Positions 35,883 to 44,690 are shown, counted from the stretch's first letter. The stretch: DNA of 64,000 nt from Ruminococcaceae bacterium FB2012 (GCA_900104495.1 FMXS01000008.1:124001-188000), one strand, 5' to 3'. Notes: generated from the letters alone by a model not told the origin. Made by a program: numbers and translations.

Positions 35883-37271
35883 ATGAAAAAAACTTATCCG
35901 CTGACCCCTGCGCAGAATATGCATTACCGCTGGATCAGAGAGTACAAGACCCAGCAGGTCTCGGGACTCAGCATCGTGGCGGCTTTTAAGGCGGACATCG
36001 ACATCGACGTCCTCAAAAAGAGCATCGAGCTGGAAAAGGAAAGATACTCCTGTCTCAGGCTCCGCTTCACGAAGCCCGACGAAAACGGCGAAGTTCAGCA
36101 GTACATAGCCGATTTCGAGCCCGAGCATTACGCCGAGTACGACCTCACGGAAATGACTATGAAAGAGGCCGACGATCTCATGCAGAAGTGGGCCTACGAG
36201 ACCTTCGACGGCGACGACATCCCCATGTGCGAGTTCCGCATCGTGAAGCTCCCCGAGAATTACACGGGCTTCTTCGTTCACATGGACCACAGGCTCAATG
36301 ACTCCGTGGGCGTTGCGGTCATGGCAACAGACATAATGAACCTCTACAAGGCAATGAAGCTGGGCGAGGATTATCCCGCGCCCCTTGCGGACTTCGAGAA
36401 GGTGCTGATCTCCGACCTTGAAAAGGCGGGAAGCGAAAAGCGTCTTGCAAAGGCGAAGCGCTTCTGGGACGAGGAGCTGGACACCCTCGGCGAGCCTCTC
36501 TATTCCGACATCCAGGGCCCTTCGGTGCTGGAGGAGGCCCGCAAAAAGCACAACGATCCCAACCTCCGTGCCGCGGACATCGAGCGCAAGGAGCTTTTCG
36601 TGGCGGTGAAGGATTATCAGCTTGAAGTTGACAGTATGCAGAGAGCTATCAATTTCTGCCTCTACAATCAGATCTCCCCCACCAATCTTATCCTGCTGGT
36701 CATCAGGACCTACCTTTCAAAGATGAACGGCGGACAGGAAGATATAACCGTCGAGAACTTCATTTCAAGACGCTCCACCCGTGACGAGCTGACCTCGGGC
36801 GGAAGCCGCACTCTCTGCTTCCCCTGCCGCACCGTGATCTCCGGGGACACCACCTTTATCGAAGCCGCCAGGATGATACAGAATCATCAGAACCGTATTT
36901 ATATGTACAGCGGCTACGACCCCGAGTTCATCCGCGACGAGATGAAGAAGCGCTACAACACCCCCGACGACACCACATACGTCAGCGTTTACCTCACCTA
37001 TCAGCCCCCGATGAACACCCGGGACATGAACCCCAACGCGGAGCAGCTTCCGATCTATGTAAAATGGTTCGCCAACGGTGCCGCCACGAAGAAGATGTAC
37101 CTCACTGTTTCGCATCTGCCCGACAGAAAGCTCAACTTCTCCTACCACTATCAGACGGCGCACCTCACCGAGAAAGATGCGGAGCTGATGTACTACTATA
37201 TGATGCGCATACTTTTCAGAGGCATTGAAGACCCGGGAAGAACGCTTTCCGAGATCATTGATATGGTTTGA
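35883..37271 (+). CDS. Free-standing NRPS-type condensation domain protein
   Basis: A 462-residue protein spanning one whole condensation-domain fold (chloramphenicol-acetyltransferase-like). It opens YPLTPAQNMHYRW, the start motif of C domains. The catalytic motif reads HMDHRLNDSVG near 136, a variant of HHxxxDG with S in place of G. VENFISRRSTR near 292 and LCFPCRTVIS near 309 correspond to later core motifs. GAGGAGG fixes the ATG at 35883. With a discrete carrier protein and ligase downstream, it should join a carrier-bound acyl or aminoacyl group to an acceptor by an amide or ester bond. Substrate is unknown. Related WS/DGAT or papA-type acyltransferases are alternatives. Confidence 0.82.
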   Translation: MKKTYPLTPAQNMHYRWIREYKTQQVSGLSIVAAFKADIDIDVLKKSIELEKERYSCLRLRFTKPDENGEVQQYIADFEPEHYAEYDLTEMTMKEADDLMQKWAYETFDGDDIPMCEFRIVKLPENYTGFFVHMDHRLNDSVGVAVMATDIMNLYKAMKLGEDYPAPLADFEKVLISDLEKAGSEKRLAKAKRFWDEELDTLGEPLYSDIQGPSVLEEARKKHNDPNLRAADIERKELFVAVKDYQLEVDSMQRAINFCLYNQISPTNLILLVIRTYLSKMNGGQEDITVENFISRRSTRDELTSGGSRTLCFPCRTVISGDTTFIEAARMIQNHQNRIYMYSGYDPEFIRDEMKKRYNTPDDTTYVSVYLTYQPPMNTRDMNPNAEQLPIYVKWFANGAATKKMYLTVSHLPDRKLNFSYHYQTAHLTEKDAELMYYYMMRILFRGIEDPGRTLSEIIDMV

Positions 37272-37372
37272 GCAAAAACACACAAGCTTATTTCCGTCCG
37301 TAGGACCGCTCAGCCGGGCCGCATTTGATAACATAGAGATCATTTCTCAACTGACCGAAAGGAGTTTTTATC

Positions 37373-37612
37373 ATGGAAGAAAAATTCAAAGAGATCGCAG
37401 CACGCTACTGCTCGCTGGAGGCCAGCGAGATCACAAACGATATGAGCCTTCGCTCCGACCTGGGGCTCAGCTCTCTCGATACGATGACCCTCCTGGGAGA
37501 CCTGGAGGACGAGTTCGACGTTGACTTTGAGTTCACCGATGACGATCAGAGAGTCGCAGGCATCAATACCGTTGGGGACGCTATCGAGCTTCTCCGCGAG
37601 TATGTTGACTGA
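37373..37612 (+). CDS. Discrete acyl/peptidyl carrier protein
   Basis: A 79-residue acidic helical protein with the phosphopantetheine site DLGLSSLDTM (serine near 34). AAAGGAG lies six bases upstream of the ATG. It sits 101 bases after the condensation gene and 19 bases before the ligase gene, so it is the natural carrier for both. It is not the housekeeping fatty-acid AcpP: the DSL motif of AcpP is SSL here and the context is different. A phosphopantetheinyl transferase is not in the window. Confidence 0.9.
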   Translation: MEEKFKEIAARYCSLEASEITNDMSLRSDLGLSSLDTMTLLGDLEDEFDVDFEFTDDDQRVAGINTVGDAIELLREYVD

Positions 37613-37631
37613 TATCAGGGAGGGACTTTCT

Positions 37632-39164
37632 GTGGATAAGACGATCTATACTCTCTGGAAAAGATGCGAGAACAGCTATCACGACCTTCCCGCCGTTCGC
37701 TGGCTTGAAAAGAAGGATGTAAAGGAGCTTACCTACGGTCAGCTCGCCGATAAGACTGCCGCTATCAGAAAGGGCTTCGCCGCCGAGGGCTTCTCTCATA
37801 AGCAGATCTCCCTCATCGGAACAAGCTCTGTTGAGTGGATCACCGCTTATATGTCCGTGGTTTCCAGCAGCAATACCGCCGTTCCTCTCGACGCCGCTCT
37901 CCCTCTCGCGGACCTTATCGACCTTGTGAGCAGGTGCGATTCCGAGGGCGTTTTCCTCGATGCCAAGTTCGCTGCGGCAGTTCCCGCTATAAAGCAGGGC
38001 TGTCCGAAGGTAAGAAAAATATGGATGCTCTCCGGCGAAACTCCCGAGGGCACCGAGTCCGTGGATGAGCTTATCAATGCAGGCAAAGACACCGCCGAGA
38101 ACGAACCTCCCAAGGAGGACGATATCTGCATGATCGTCTACACCTCGGGCACCACAGGCAAGAGCAAGGGCGTAATGCTCACTCAGAGCAACCTCTACTG
38201 CAACGTGGAGGCTATCGTTTACGATAAAGATCCCGGACTGGTGTTCCTCAGCGTCCTGCCCGTACACCACGCCTTCTGCCTGTCTATGGACTGGCTCAAC
38301 GGCTTCTGGATGGGTTCGGTCATCTGCATAAACGACTCCCTCCTGCACATGATAAGAAATATGAGCATCTTCAACCCCGATGTTATGCTTATGGTGCCGC
38401 TGATGCTGGAAACTATCTACAAGCGCGTTAAGGCGCTGGGCGCAGGCGTTCCTCTTGAGATGCTCAGGGCGAAGGTCTTCGGCACGAAGCTCTCCATGAT
38501 CTTCACCGGAGGCGCTCACCTTGACGAATTCTACATCGGAGAGTTCAAGAAGCTGGGCATCGACATCTACGAGGGCTACGGAATGTCCGAGTGCGCGCCT
38601 GTCATCACCTCGAATATGATCGGCGACAGCAAGCCCGGCTCTATCGGAAGGCCCCTGCCGAACGTTGAGATGAAGTTTGAAAACGGCGAGATCCTCGTCC
38701 GCGGAACAAGCGTTATGAAGGGCTACTACAATATGGAGGCCGAGACCGCCGAGACCCTGAAGGACGGCTGGCTCCATACCGGCGACAAGGGCTATATGGA
38801 CGAGGACGGTTTCGTTTTCATCAACGGACGTGTGAAGAATCTTATCATCCTCTCCAACGGCGAGAACATCTCCCCCGAGGAGATCGAGACCAAGCTGGCT
38901 CTCAACGAGCTTATCAGCGAGATAATCATTACCGGCGAGGACAATCTTCTCACCGCCCGCATCTACCCCGAGCAGGAAGCTGTCGAGGGCAAGACCGAGG
39001 AGGAGATCAGAGCGGCGCTCCAGGCCGTCCTTGACGGTTACAACAAGGATCAGCCTACATACAAACAGCTTTCAAGGCTTGTTGTAAGGAAGTATCCCTT
39101 CCTTAAAAATTCATCAAGAAAGATCATTCGTCACGAGGTACTGAGAGACGAACCGCAGGCTTAA
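37632..39164 (+). CDS. AMP-forming acyl/aminoacyl ligase
   Basis: A 510-residue member of the ANL superfamily that activates a carboxylate as adenylate and loads it on a thiol, here probably the adjacent carrier. It has the P-loop IVYTSGTTGKSKGVML near 173, GYGMSECAPVI near 315, HTGDKGYMDEDGFVFINGR near 380 and the C-terminal lysine region KNSSRKIIRHE near 495. The motif set resembles acyl-CoA synthetases and acyl-AMP ligases more than classical amino-acid A domains. GTG at 37632 follows GGGAGGG at seven bases; longer in-frame starts at 37521 and 37602 run inside the carrier gene. The hydrolase gene starts four bases after its stop. Confidence 0.88.
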   Translation: MDKTIYTLWKRCENSYHDLPAVRWLEKKDVKELTYGQLADKTAAIRKGFAAEGFSHKQISLIGTSSVEWITAYMSVVSSSNTAVPLDAALPLADLIDLVSRCDSEGVFLDAKFAAAVPAIKQGCPKVRKIWMLSGETPEGTESVDELINAGKDTAENEPPKEDDICMIVYTSGTTGKSKGVMLTQSNLYCNVEAIVYDKDPGLVFLSVLPVHHAFCLSMDWLNGFWMGSVICINDSLLHMIRNMSIFNPDVMLMVPLMLETIYKRVKALGAGVPLEMLRAKVFGTKLSMIFTGGAHLDEFYIGEFKKLGIDIYEGYGMSECAPVITSNMIGDSKPGSIGRPLPNVEMKFENGEILVRGTSVMKGYYNMEAETAETLKDGWLHTGDKGYMDEDGFVFINGRVKNLIILSNGENISPEEIETKLALNELISEIIITGEDNLLTARIYPEQEAVEGKTEEEIRAALQAVLDGYNKDQPTYKQLSRLVVRKYPFLKNSSRKIIRHEVLRDEPQA

Positions 39165-39168
39165 TGCT

Positions 39169-40125
39169 ATGAATGAAAAAGCTGAACTGAAAGAAACAAG
39201 ATACACCCACATCTCCGGGACGGACGGCCTGCCCCTCAGCGTCCTGCGCGTAGAGCCCGTCTGCCCCGATAAGATAAAAGGCATAATACAGATCGTCCAC
39301 GGAAAGAACGAGCATAAGGAACGCTATCACGAGTTTATGCGCTTCGCGGCGTCGAAGGGGTTTATCGTCATCGCCAACGACCACCGCGGACACGGCGAAA
39401 GCGTCCGCGTCCCCGAGGACAGAGGATATATGTACGAGGGCGGCTATCGGGCGATAGTCGATGATATGCACGAGATCACTCTTGAAGTCAAAGAGTACGC
39501 CCGCGGCCTCTGCGGAGGCAGAAAGCTCCCGATCGCGATGCTGGGCCACAGCATGGGCTCTCTTGCGGCGCGGTGCTATATAAAAAAATACGACGCCGAT
39601 ATCGGCAAGCTCTGTCTGACGGGCAGCCCCTCGAAGTCGGATAAGATGATGACCGGGCTCGTGATGATAAAGTCCCTTGAACTGCTGGAAGGGAAGAGGG
39701 CCCATTCAAGATTTGCAAGGTTCGTGATAATGTGGCTGCCCTACGAGTTCAAATACCGCCGTGAGGGTATGCACAACTCCTGGACCAACACCGACCGTGA
39801 TGCGGTCATCAGTCAGAACAACGACCCCCTCTGCCGTTTCACCTTCACCCTCAGCGCCTTTGAGGAAATGATAAAAATGGCAATGGAGGCCTATTCCAAG
39901 GACTGGTCCCCCAAAAATCCCGGCCTGTCGATACGGTTTTTCTCCGGCGCCGAGGACCCCTGCGCCAAGTCGAGGCACAGGTTCGCCGAAGCGGTCCGCG
40001 CTCTGAAAACTGCGGGCTACACGGACGTCCGCGGGAAAATGTATAACGGTATGCGCCACGACATCCTCCGGGAGAAACAAAAGCACCGCGTTTTCGATGA
40101 CATAATGCTGTTTATAGAGGCCTGA
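39169..40125 (+). CDS. Alpha/beta hydrolase, lysophospholipase/monoacylglycerol-lipase type
   Basis: A 318-residue serine hydrolase. The oxyanion region is IVHGKNEHKERY near 44, the nucleophile elbow LGHSMGSLAARC near 125 (serine), an acid region GAEDPCA near 263, and the histidine in GMRHDIL near 297. These are the marks of the Hydrolase_4 (monoglyceride lipase, PldB) family. It starts four bases after the ligase stop, so it belongs to the same operon and may release, trim or edit the product, in the role of a type II thioesterase. A housekeeping lipase caught in the operon is the alternative. A strong terminator follows about 130 bases later. Confidence 0.88.
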   Translation: MNEKAELKETRYTHISGTDGLPLSVLRVEPVCPDKIKGIIQIVHGKNEHKERYHEFMRFAASKGFIVIANDHRGHGESVRVPEDRGYMYEGGYRAIVDDMHEITLEVKEYARGLCGGRKLPIAMLGHSMGSLAARCYIKKYDADIGKLCLTGSPSKSDKMMTGLVMIKSLELLEGKRAHSRFARFVIMWLPYEFKYRREGMHNSWTNTDRDAVISQNNDPLCRFTFTLSAFEEMIKMAMEAYSKDWSPKNPGLSIRFFSGAEDPCAKSRHRFAEAVRALKTAGYTDVRGKMYNGMRHDILREKQKHRVFDDIMLFIEA

Positions 40126-40257
40126 TATGTCCGAAAGCCATATGGAGAAGAAATTTATCTCCGGCAATTTTGCATCAGGTCGCTGTTTGCGGGATAATAA
40201 AATGACCGGACCGTTAGTCCCGGCCCGCCGGGCGAAAATATGATGATTATAATACGC

Positions 40258-40293
40258 AGGACCGGTGCTGAACTGTCAGCGCCGGTCCTTTTT
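40258..40293 (+). terminator. Intrinsic terminator of the C-PCP-A-hydrolase cluster
   Basis: A fourteen-pair stem (AGGACCGG, a T-G pair and GCTGA, pairing with 40276-40289), with loop ACTG, followed by five T. The rest of the 346-base gap holds only the next promoter and leader; a 38-codon ORF from 40127 has no ribosome site. Confidence 0.85.
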
Positions 40294-40380
40294 ACTGGCA
40301 CGCCGGTTTTTCCCGATAAGCGTCTGCCGTATAAGTCATATCGAATTTGAGATACATAGCCGTGTTTTTCAGGCACATAC

Positions 40381-40409
40381 TTGACAGAAATGCAGGGCGG
40401 TGATATAAT
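40381..40409 (+). promoter_or_regulatory. Consensus sigma-A promoter of the FUSC-HAD gene
   Basis: TTGACA (40381-40386), 17 bases, TATAAT (40404-40409). Expected start near 40416. Confidence 0.85.
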
Positions 40410-40422
40410 GAACAAAGAGAGC

Positions 40423-40457
40423 AAAGACGTTTTCCGTTACGGGAAGCGTCTTTTTTT
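40423..40457 (+). terminator. Terminator-like hairpin in the FUSC-HAD leader
   Basis: Thirteen pairs (40423-40435 with 40441-40453, two G-U) and a run of seven T (40451-40457). It lies between the promoter and the ribosome site AGGTGAT, beginning within about ten bases of the expected RNA 5' end. Confidence 0.75.
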
Positions 40458-40471
40458 GTGAGGTGATCTCT

Positions 40472-41755
40472 TTGACCGTACCGAAAAAACTTCCGCCCAT
40501 CGGCGCAAGGATAATCAAATCCTCCGTATCTGTCGCATTATGTATGCTGATCTACGGCCTTCGCACGCTTCTTCCCATAGGCAACGGCATACCCTTCTAC
40601 AGCGCACTTGCCGCCCTCTGGTGTCTCCAGCCCTATTCAAAGACCACCAAGCGCAATGCCTGGCAGCGCTCCATCGGGACCTTCAACGGTGCGCTGTTCG
40701 GGCTGGCATTTATCATGCTGATGCGGGGCTTCGGCCTGCGGGAGCCCGTGCCCGTGTATCTTCTGGCTTCGGTTATAATAATACCCGTGATCTATGTGAC
40801 CGTCATCCTCGACAAGCGGGATGCCTCCTTCTTTTCCTGCGTGGTGTTTTTAAGCATCGCCCTCACACATTCCTTCGACGATGACCCGTATATATTTGCG
40901 GCAAACAGAGTGCTTGATACTTTCATCGGCATAGGCATCGGCCTTGCGGTGAACAATTTTCATCTGCCCGTCAGACACGACAGCGAGACTCTTTATGTCA
41001 GCGGGATAGACGATGTGCTTATCTCCGAAGATCATTCCGCGGTGCAGTACAGCAAGGTGGAACTGAACCGTCTGATCGCTTCGGGAGTAAAGTTTACGGT
41101 CTCCACCGTCCGCACACCGGCAGAGGTCAGACAGCTTATGAATGGAGTCGAGCTTGAACTTCCAATAATAGCAATGGACGGCGCCGTGCTGTACGATATA
41201 AAACAGAAGGAATATCTCGAAGCGGAATGTTTTCCGCCGGAGATTTGCCGGAAAGCCGAGAGCATCATCGGGGAATGTGACGCACACTGCTTTGTGAATG
41301 TGCTGTACGATTCCGCACTGCTTATCTTCTACGGCGAGCTTCGCAATCCCGCGGAGCGTGACCTGTTTGAGACCCATAAACATTCGCCCTACAGAAACTA
41401 TATCAGAAAGTCTTTCAGACGTTTCGATGAGACGGAGCGGGTGCTTTACCTTACGGTGCTGGAAGAGGAAAACCGAACGGACGGCCTTGAAAACATACTC
41501 TCAAAAGAACTGGGAGGAGCAGTCCGGATCACCGTCACCCCTTCGGAATATGAGGGGTATAATTATCTGAAAGTGTTCTCGCCCCTTGCCTCAAAACAGG
41601 AAATGATGAAAAAGCTCAGAGCATATACAGGCATCACCGAGACCGTGACCTTCGGGAGCATCAAGGGCGAATACGATGTCTATATCGGAGACGGAGGCGG
41701 GAATGCGACTGTAAAAAAGCTGAAAAAGCTATACCGCCACAGTCAGGTACGGTGA
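40472..41755 (+). CDS. FUSC-like membrane protein fused to a degenerate HAD domain
   Basis: A 427-residue protein. Residues ~10-160 hold about five spans of the FUSC/aromatic-acid-exporter type (SVALCMLIYGLRTLLPIG, FYSALAALWCLQP). The rest resembles a Cof-type HAD hydrolase: YVSGIDDVLISED stands where DxDGTL is expected, FTVSTVRTPAEVRQLM resembles the second motif, and IIAMDGAVLYD is a classic Cof block. Aligned this way the nucleophile aspartate is glycine, and GDGGGNATVKKL replaces the GDGxND motif, so phosphatase activity is unlikely. The TTG at 40472 is best placed after AGGTGAT; GTG 40463 is an alternative. Possible role: regulated export or ligand sensing, unproven. Confidence 0.75.
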   Translation: MTVPKKLPPIGARIIKSSVSVALCMLIYGLRTLLPIGNGIPFYSALAALWCLQPYSKTTKRNAWQRSIGTFNGALFGLAFIMLMRGFGLREPVPVYLLASVIIIPVIYVTVILDKRDASFFSCVVFLSIALTHSFDDDPYIFAANRVLDTFIGIGIGLAVNNFHLPVRHDSETLYVSGIDDVLISEDHSAVQYSKVELNRLIASGVKFTVSTVRTPAEVRQLMNGVELELPIIAMDGAVLYDIKQKEYLEAECFPPEICRKAESIIGECDAHCFVNVLYDSALLIFYGELRNPAERDLFETHKHSPYRNYIRKSFRRFDETERVLYLTVLEEENRTDGLENILSKELGGAVRITVTPSEYEGYNYLKVFSPLASKQEMMKKLRAYTGITETVTFGSIKGEYDVYIGDGGGNATVKKLKKLYRHSQVR

Positions 41756-41792
41756 ATATACCGCAAAAACCCGACATATACAGTAAAGCTGA

Positions 41793-41821
41793 TTGACAGA
41801 AAGACTGTAACGTGTTAAAAT
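41793..41821 (+). promoter_or_regulatory. Sigma-A promoter of the ATP-grasp operon
   Basis: TTGACA (41793-41798), 17 bases, TAAAAT (41816-41821). Expected start near 41828. Confidence 0.8.
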
Positions 41822-41834
41822 ATTCGTATAAGGC

Positions 41835-41874
41835 AAAGGCGCTTCTCCGTTTGGGAGATGCGCCTTTTGTTTTT
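41835..41874 (+). terminator. Terminator-like hairpin in the ATP-grasp operon leader
   Basis: AAAGGCGC (41835-41842) pairs with GCGCCTTT (41860-41867), continued by TCTCC with GGAGA inside, then TTTTGTTTTT. The AAAGGAG ribosome site follows directly. It lies downstream of the promoter, so every operon transcript must pass it. Confidence 0.75.
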
Positions 41875-41890
41875 CAAAGGAGTGATAAAA

Positions 41891-43228
41891 ATGGAGCTGA
41901 CAAATAAGGAATACTATATGCACGCTGTCGGCAATGCCGACGAGATAAATGAGCTTCTTCGCAGATACGGCGTAAAGTTCGGGATCTACAAAAACGGCGT
42001 TTTCAATGAACAGTTTTTCCCCTTTGACCCTATCCCGCGAGTTATCACCGCAGAGGATTTCAATGGTATCGAAAAGGGACTTGTTCAGCGTGTGAATGCC
42101 TTGAATGAGTTCCTTTTTGATATTTATCACGGAAAAAAGATCGTGCGCGACGGCATCATTCCCGAGGATTTCATCTACATCTCAAAGGGCTATCTTGCCG
42201 AGTGCGAGGGGGTCACTCCGAAGAATAAAGTTTACAGCCACATCTCGGGGATAGATCTCGTTCAGGCAAAGGACGGTGAATGGTATATCTTGGAGGACAA
42301 TCTTCGCATACCTTCGGGTGCTTCCTATCCGCTGATAGCAAGGGAGCTTACCCGCATCGCCGCGCCCCAGGCTTTCTCGGAGAACAGCATAGTCGATAAC
42401 AGAGGCTATGCGGAGCTTCTGAAAGAAACTATGGAATACTCCAACTGCGGAGGCATCAGAGCGATACTTACTCCCGGGCGGTACAATGCGGCGTATTTTG
42501 AGCATTCCTATCTTGCGGAGCATACGGGCTCGGTGCTTGTGCAGAGCGACGAGCTTTTCGTGGAGGACAACATTCTCTATCACCGCACATACTCGGGCGG
42601 CAAGACGAGGATAGGCGTGCTTTACCGCCGTATCTCCGACGAATATCTCGACCCGCTGACATTCTGCCACGAGTCGCTTATCGGCATACCGAACCTTATG
42701 GAAGCCTACCGCAGCGGAAATGTGGGTATCGTCAACGCCCCCGGCAACGGCGTCGCGGACGACAAGGGCATTTACTATTTCGTCCCGAAGATGATTAAAT
42801 ACTATCTCGGCGAAGAGCCGATACTCAAAAATGCCCCCACCTATCTGCCGTTCTATGAGGAAGATATGAAGTACGTCATGGACAATTTGGACAGGCTTGT
42901 CATCAAGGACGTTGCCGAAGCAGGAGGCTACGGCGTGGTGTTCGGCAGCGACCTTACAAAGGAAAAGCTGGAGCAGTTCCGCAGGACCATAACCGCCGAG
43001 CCGCGCAGATTTATCGCGCAGGAGGTCATTGATTTCCTCGACCTGCCGATACTGGATAACGGCGAGACAGTCATGCGCAAGGCCGACTTGAGAGCATTCG
43101 TGCTGACAGGCGAAAAGACAAAGGTATGGGCGTCGGGGCTCACACGCTTCTCGCGCAACCCCGATTCATTCGTAGTGAATTCATCACAAGGAGGAGGCTT
43201 TAAGGACACATGGGTACTATCTCGATAG
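41891..43228 (+). CDS. Circularly permuted ATP-grasp ligase
   Basis: A 445-residue protein of the CP_ATPgrasp_2 (DUF404/DUF407) family. Diagnostic stretches are FPFDPIPRVITAEDFN near 51, YILEDNLRIPSGASYPL near 132, VDNRGYAELL near 166, GIVNAPGNGVADDKGIY near 282 and VIKDVAEAGGYGVVFG near 336. ATP-grasp enzymes join a carboxylate to an amine through an acyl phosphate, so a peptide- or amide-forming ligase is expected. The ATG at 41891 follows AAGGAGTGA. Its end overlaps the alpha-E gene by 19 bases. In bacteria this family regularly occurs with alpha-E and transglutaminase-like genes, as here, but the product is not known. Confidence 0.9.
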   Translation: MELTNKEYYMHAVGNADEINELLRRYGVKFGIYKNGVFNEQFFPFDPIPRVITAEDFNGIEKGLVQRVNALNEFLFDIYHGKKIVRDGIIPEDFIYISKGYLAECEGVTPKNKVYSHISGIDLVQAKDGEWYILEDNLRIPSGASYPLIARELTRIAAPQAFSENSIVDNRGYAELLKETMEYSNCGGIRAILTPGRYNAAYFEHSYLAEHTGSVLVQSDELFVEDNILYHRTYSGGKTRIGVLYRRISDEYLDPLTFCHESLIGIPNLMEAYRSGNVGIVNAPGNGVADDKGIYYFVPKMIKYYLGEEPILKNAPTYLPFYEEDMKYVMDNLDRLVIKDVAEAGGYGVVFGSDLTKEKLEQFRRTITAEPRRFIAQEVIDFLDLPILDNGETVMRKADLRAFVLTGEKTKVWASGLTRFSRNPDSFVVNSSQGGGFKDTWVLSR

Positions 43229-43911
43229 AACACGGCGACCGCCTTTACTGGCTGGGACGCTACACGGAAAGATTTTTCATCACCCTCAGAGCGCTTGACA
43301 AACTTTCCGATAAAATGATAGACGACAAATACGGTTACAGGGAATATCTCGGATATTTCGGGCTTTCGGACACCTATTCGGACTATAAGGATTTTATCCG
43401 CAGTTTTCTGTATGACGAAAGCAATCCTAACTCTGCGGCGTACACCCTTGAAAGGGCCTACGACAACGGCATTGTCCTGCGTGAAGAGATCTCCACAAAA
43501 TCTCTGTCCTTCCTGCAAATTGCAAAGGACACGCTTATCAAGTCGCAGGACAAGCCGAATATCAGACTGTCGCTTTTGCCTTTGAAGGATATTCTTTACA
43601 GCTTTTGGGGAAGCATAAACGAGCATATCTACGATGACGAGATCAGAAACATCATCTACATCGGCAAGACCCTTGAACGGCTTGACCTGTATATGCGGAT
43701 GAAATATCCCTACACGGCGGTCTACAAGGAGTACATAAGGCTCTGCAAGAACCTTAACCGCGTCCCCAAGGACACGCCCTACCGCTACAATACAAGGTAT
43801 CTTTCGGATATCGTGGAGATACTCGGCAGCGAGGAAGAATATCTGCGGCATTCGGAAAAGGCCGTGGAGAGTCTCTGTCATTTGTTTGATAATTCGGAGG
43901 TGACGGTATGA
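43210..43911 (+). CDS. Alpha-E domain protein (DUF403)
   Basis: A 233-residue all-helical protein opening MGTISIEHGDRLYWLGRYTER, written here as two parts, GDRLYWLGRYTERFF being the family hallmark. Alpha-E proteins have no known activity but are fixed partners of circularly permuted ATP-grasp proteins. The gene begins inside the end of the ATP-grasp gene, with GGAGGAGG inside that gene serving as ribosome site, and overlaps the next gene by four bases (ATGA). Tight coupling suggests a fixed stoichiometry, probably a complex or a dedicated helical scaffold. Confidence 0.88.
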   Translation: MGTISIEHGDRLYWLGRYTERFFITLRALDKLSDKMIDDKYGYREYLGYFGLSDTYSDYKDFIRSFLYDESNPNSAAYTLERAYDNGIVLREEISTKSLSFLQIAKDTLIKSQDKPNIRLSLLPLKDILYSFWGSINEHIYDDEIRNIIYIGKTLERLDLYMRMKYPYTAVYKEYIRLCKNLNRVPKDTPYRYNTRYLSDIVEILGSEEEYLRHSEKAVESLCHLFDNSEVTV

Positions 43912-44678
43912 AGCGCGTGAGCTTTTATTATTCCACCAAGCTGACCTTTGACGACTATGTTCACAACCACAGCTTTGCACTCCGCATCATCCCGCCCGAT
44001 ACCGAAACTCAGAAGATACTTTCCTGCGATCTGAACATAACGCCCTATGTTTCGGTGCAGCAGACTGTTGATGCTTTCGGCAACAACGTAACGGCGGGCT
44101 ATCTGAAAGGCGACCACCGTTTTCTCGATTTTGAGATCAAAGGTACGGCGGAGGCGGACAGTTCAAAGCACCGCACCGACTATATGCCCTGCTATCTCTA
44201 TCAGTCGCGCTATACTCAGCCGGATGATAAACTCACCGCATTTTATAGCGGGATAAAACAAGGCTGCACAGGCACCGTTAAGGACAGAGCCGAAGGCTTC
44301 TGCGATATGCTCTCGGAACGGCTTATCTACGAAAAAGGCTTTACCGATACGGAAACCACAGCGGAAGAGGCGTTTTCCGTCGGCAGGGGAGTGTGTCAGG
44401 ATTTCTCGCACATACTCATATCCCTGCTGCGTATGGACGGCATAGCGGCGCGCTATATCGCGGGACTTGCCTTCTGCGACGGCGAGACGCATTCCTGGGT
44501 GGAGTACTGGACGGGGGATCACTGGGAGGGCATCGACCCTGCAAATAACTGTCCCGTGAACGACGATTACATCGTGCTTTCCCAGGGGCGCGATTTCCGC
44601 GACTGCGCTGTTGACAGGGGCGTGATGTTCGGCAGACACACCAAGCAGTTACAGCTGGTCAGAAGCGTATTGACATAG
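43908..44678 (+). CDS. Transglutaminase-like cysteine peptidase
   Basis: A 256-residue protein. The N-terminal ~80 residues match the beta-sandwich seen in bacterial transglutaminase-like proteins (NHSFALRIIPPDT). The papain-like core follows: the active cysteine in GRGVCQDFSHILISLLR near 164, the histidine in ETHSWVEYWTGDHWEGIDP near 194, and aspartate in the same block. No signal peptide is seen, so it is cytosolic. It would act as an amidase, peptidase or transferase on the ligase product or its target. It overlaps alpha-E by ATGA and leads into the first AstE-like gene with 12 bases between. Confidence 0.9.
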   Translation: MKRVSFYYSTKLTFDDYVHNHSFALRIIPPDTETQKILSCDLNITPYVSVQQTVDAFGNNVTAGYLKGDHRFLDFEIKGTAEADSSKHRTDYMPCYLYQSRYTQPDDKLTAFYSGIKQGCTGTVKDRAEGFCDMLSERLIYEKGFTDTETTAEEAFSVGRGVCQDFSHILISLLRMDGIAARYIAGLAFCDGETHSWVEYWTGDHWEGIDPANNCPVNDDYIVLSQGRDFRDCAVDRGVMFGRHTKQLQLVRSVLT

Positions 44679-44690
44679 GAAGTGAACAGG

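Noticed and set aside
40127..40243. 38-codon ORF after the alpha/beta hydrolase
   Set aside because: No ribosome site, no recognisable features, and it lies just before the operon terminator.
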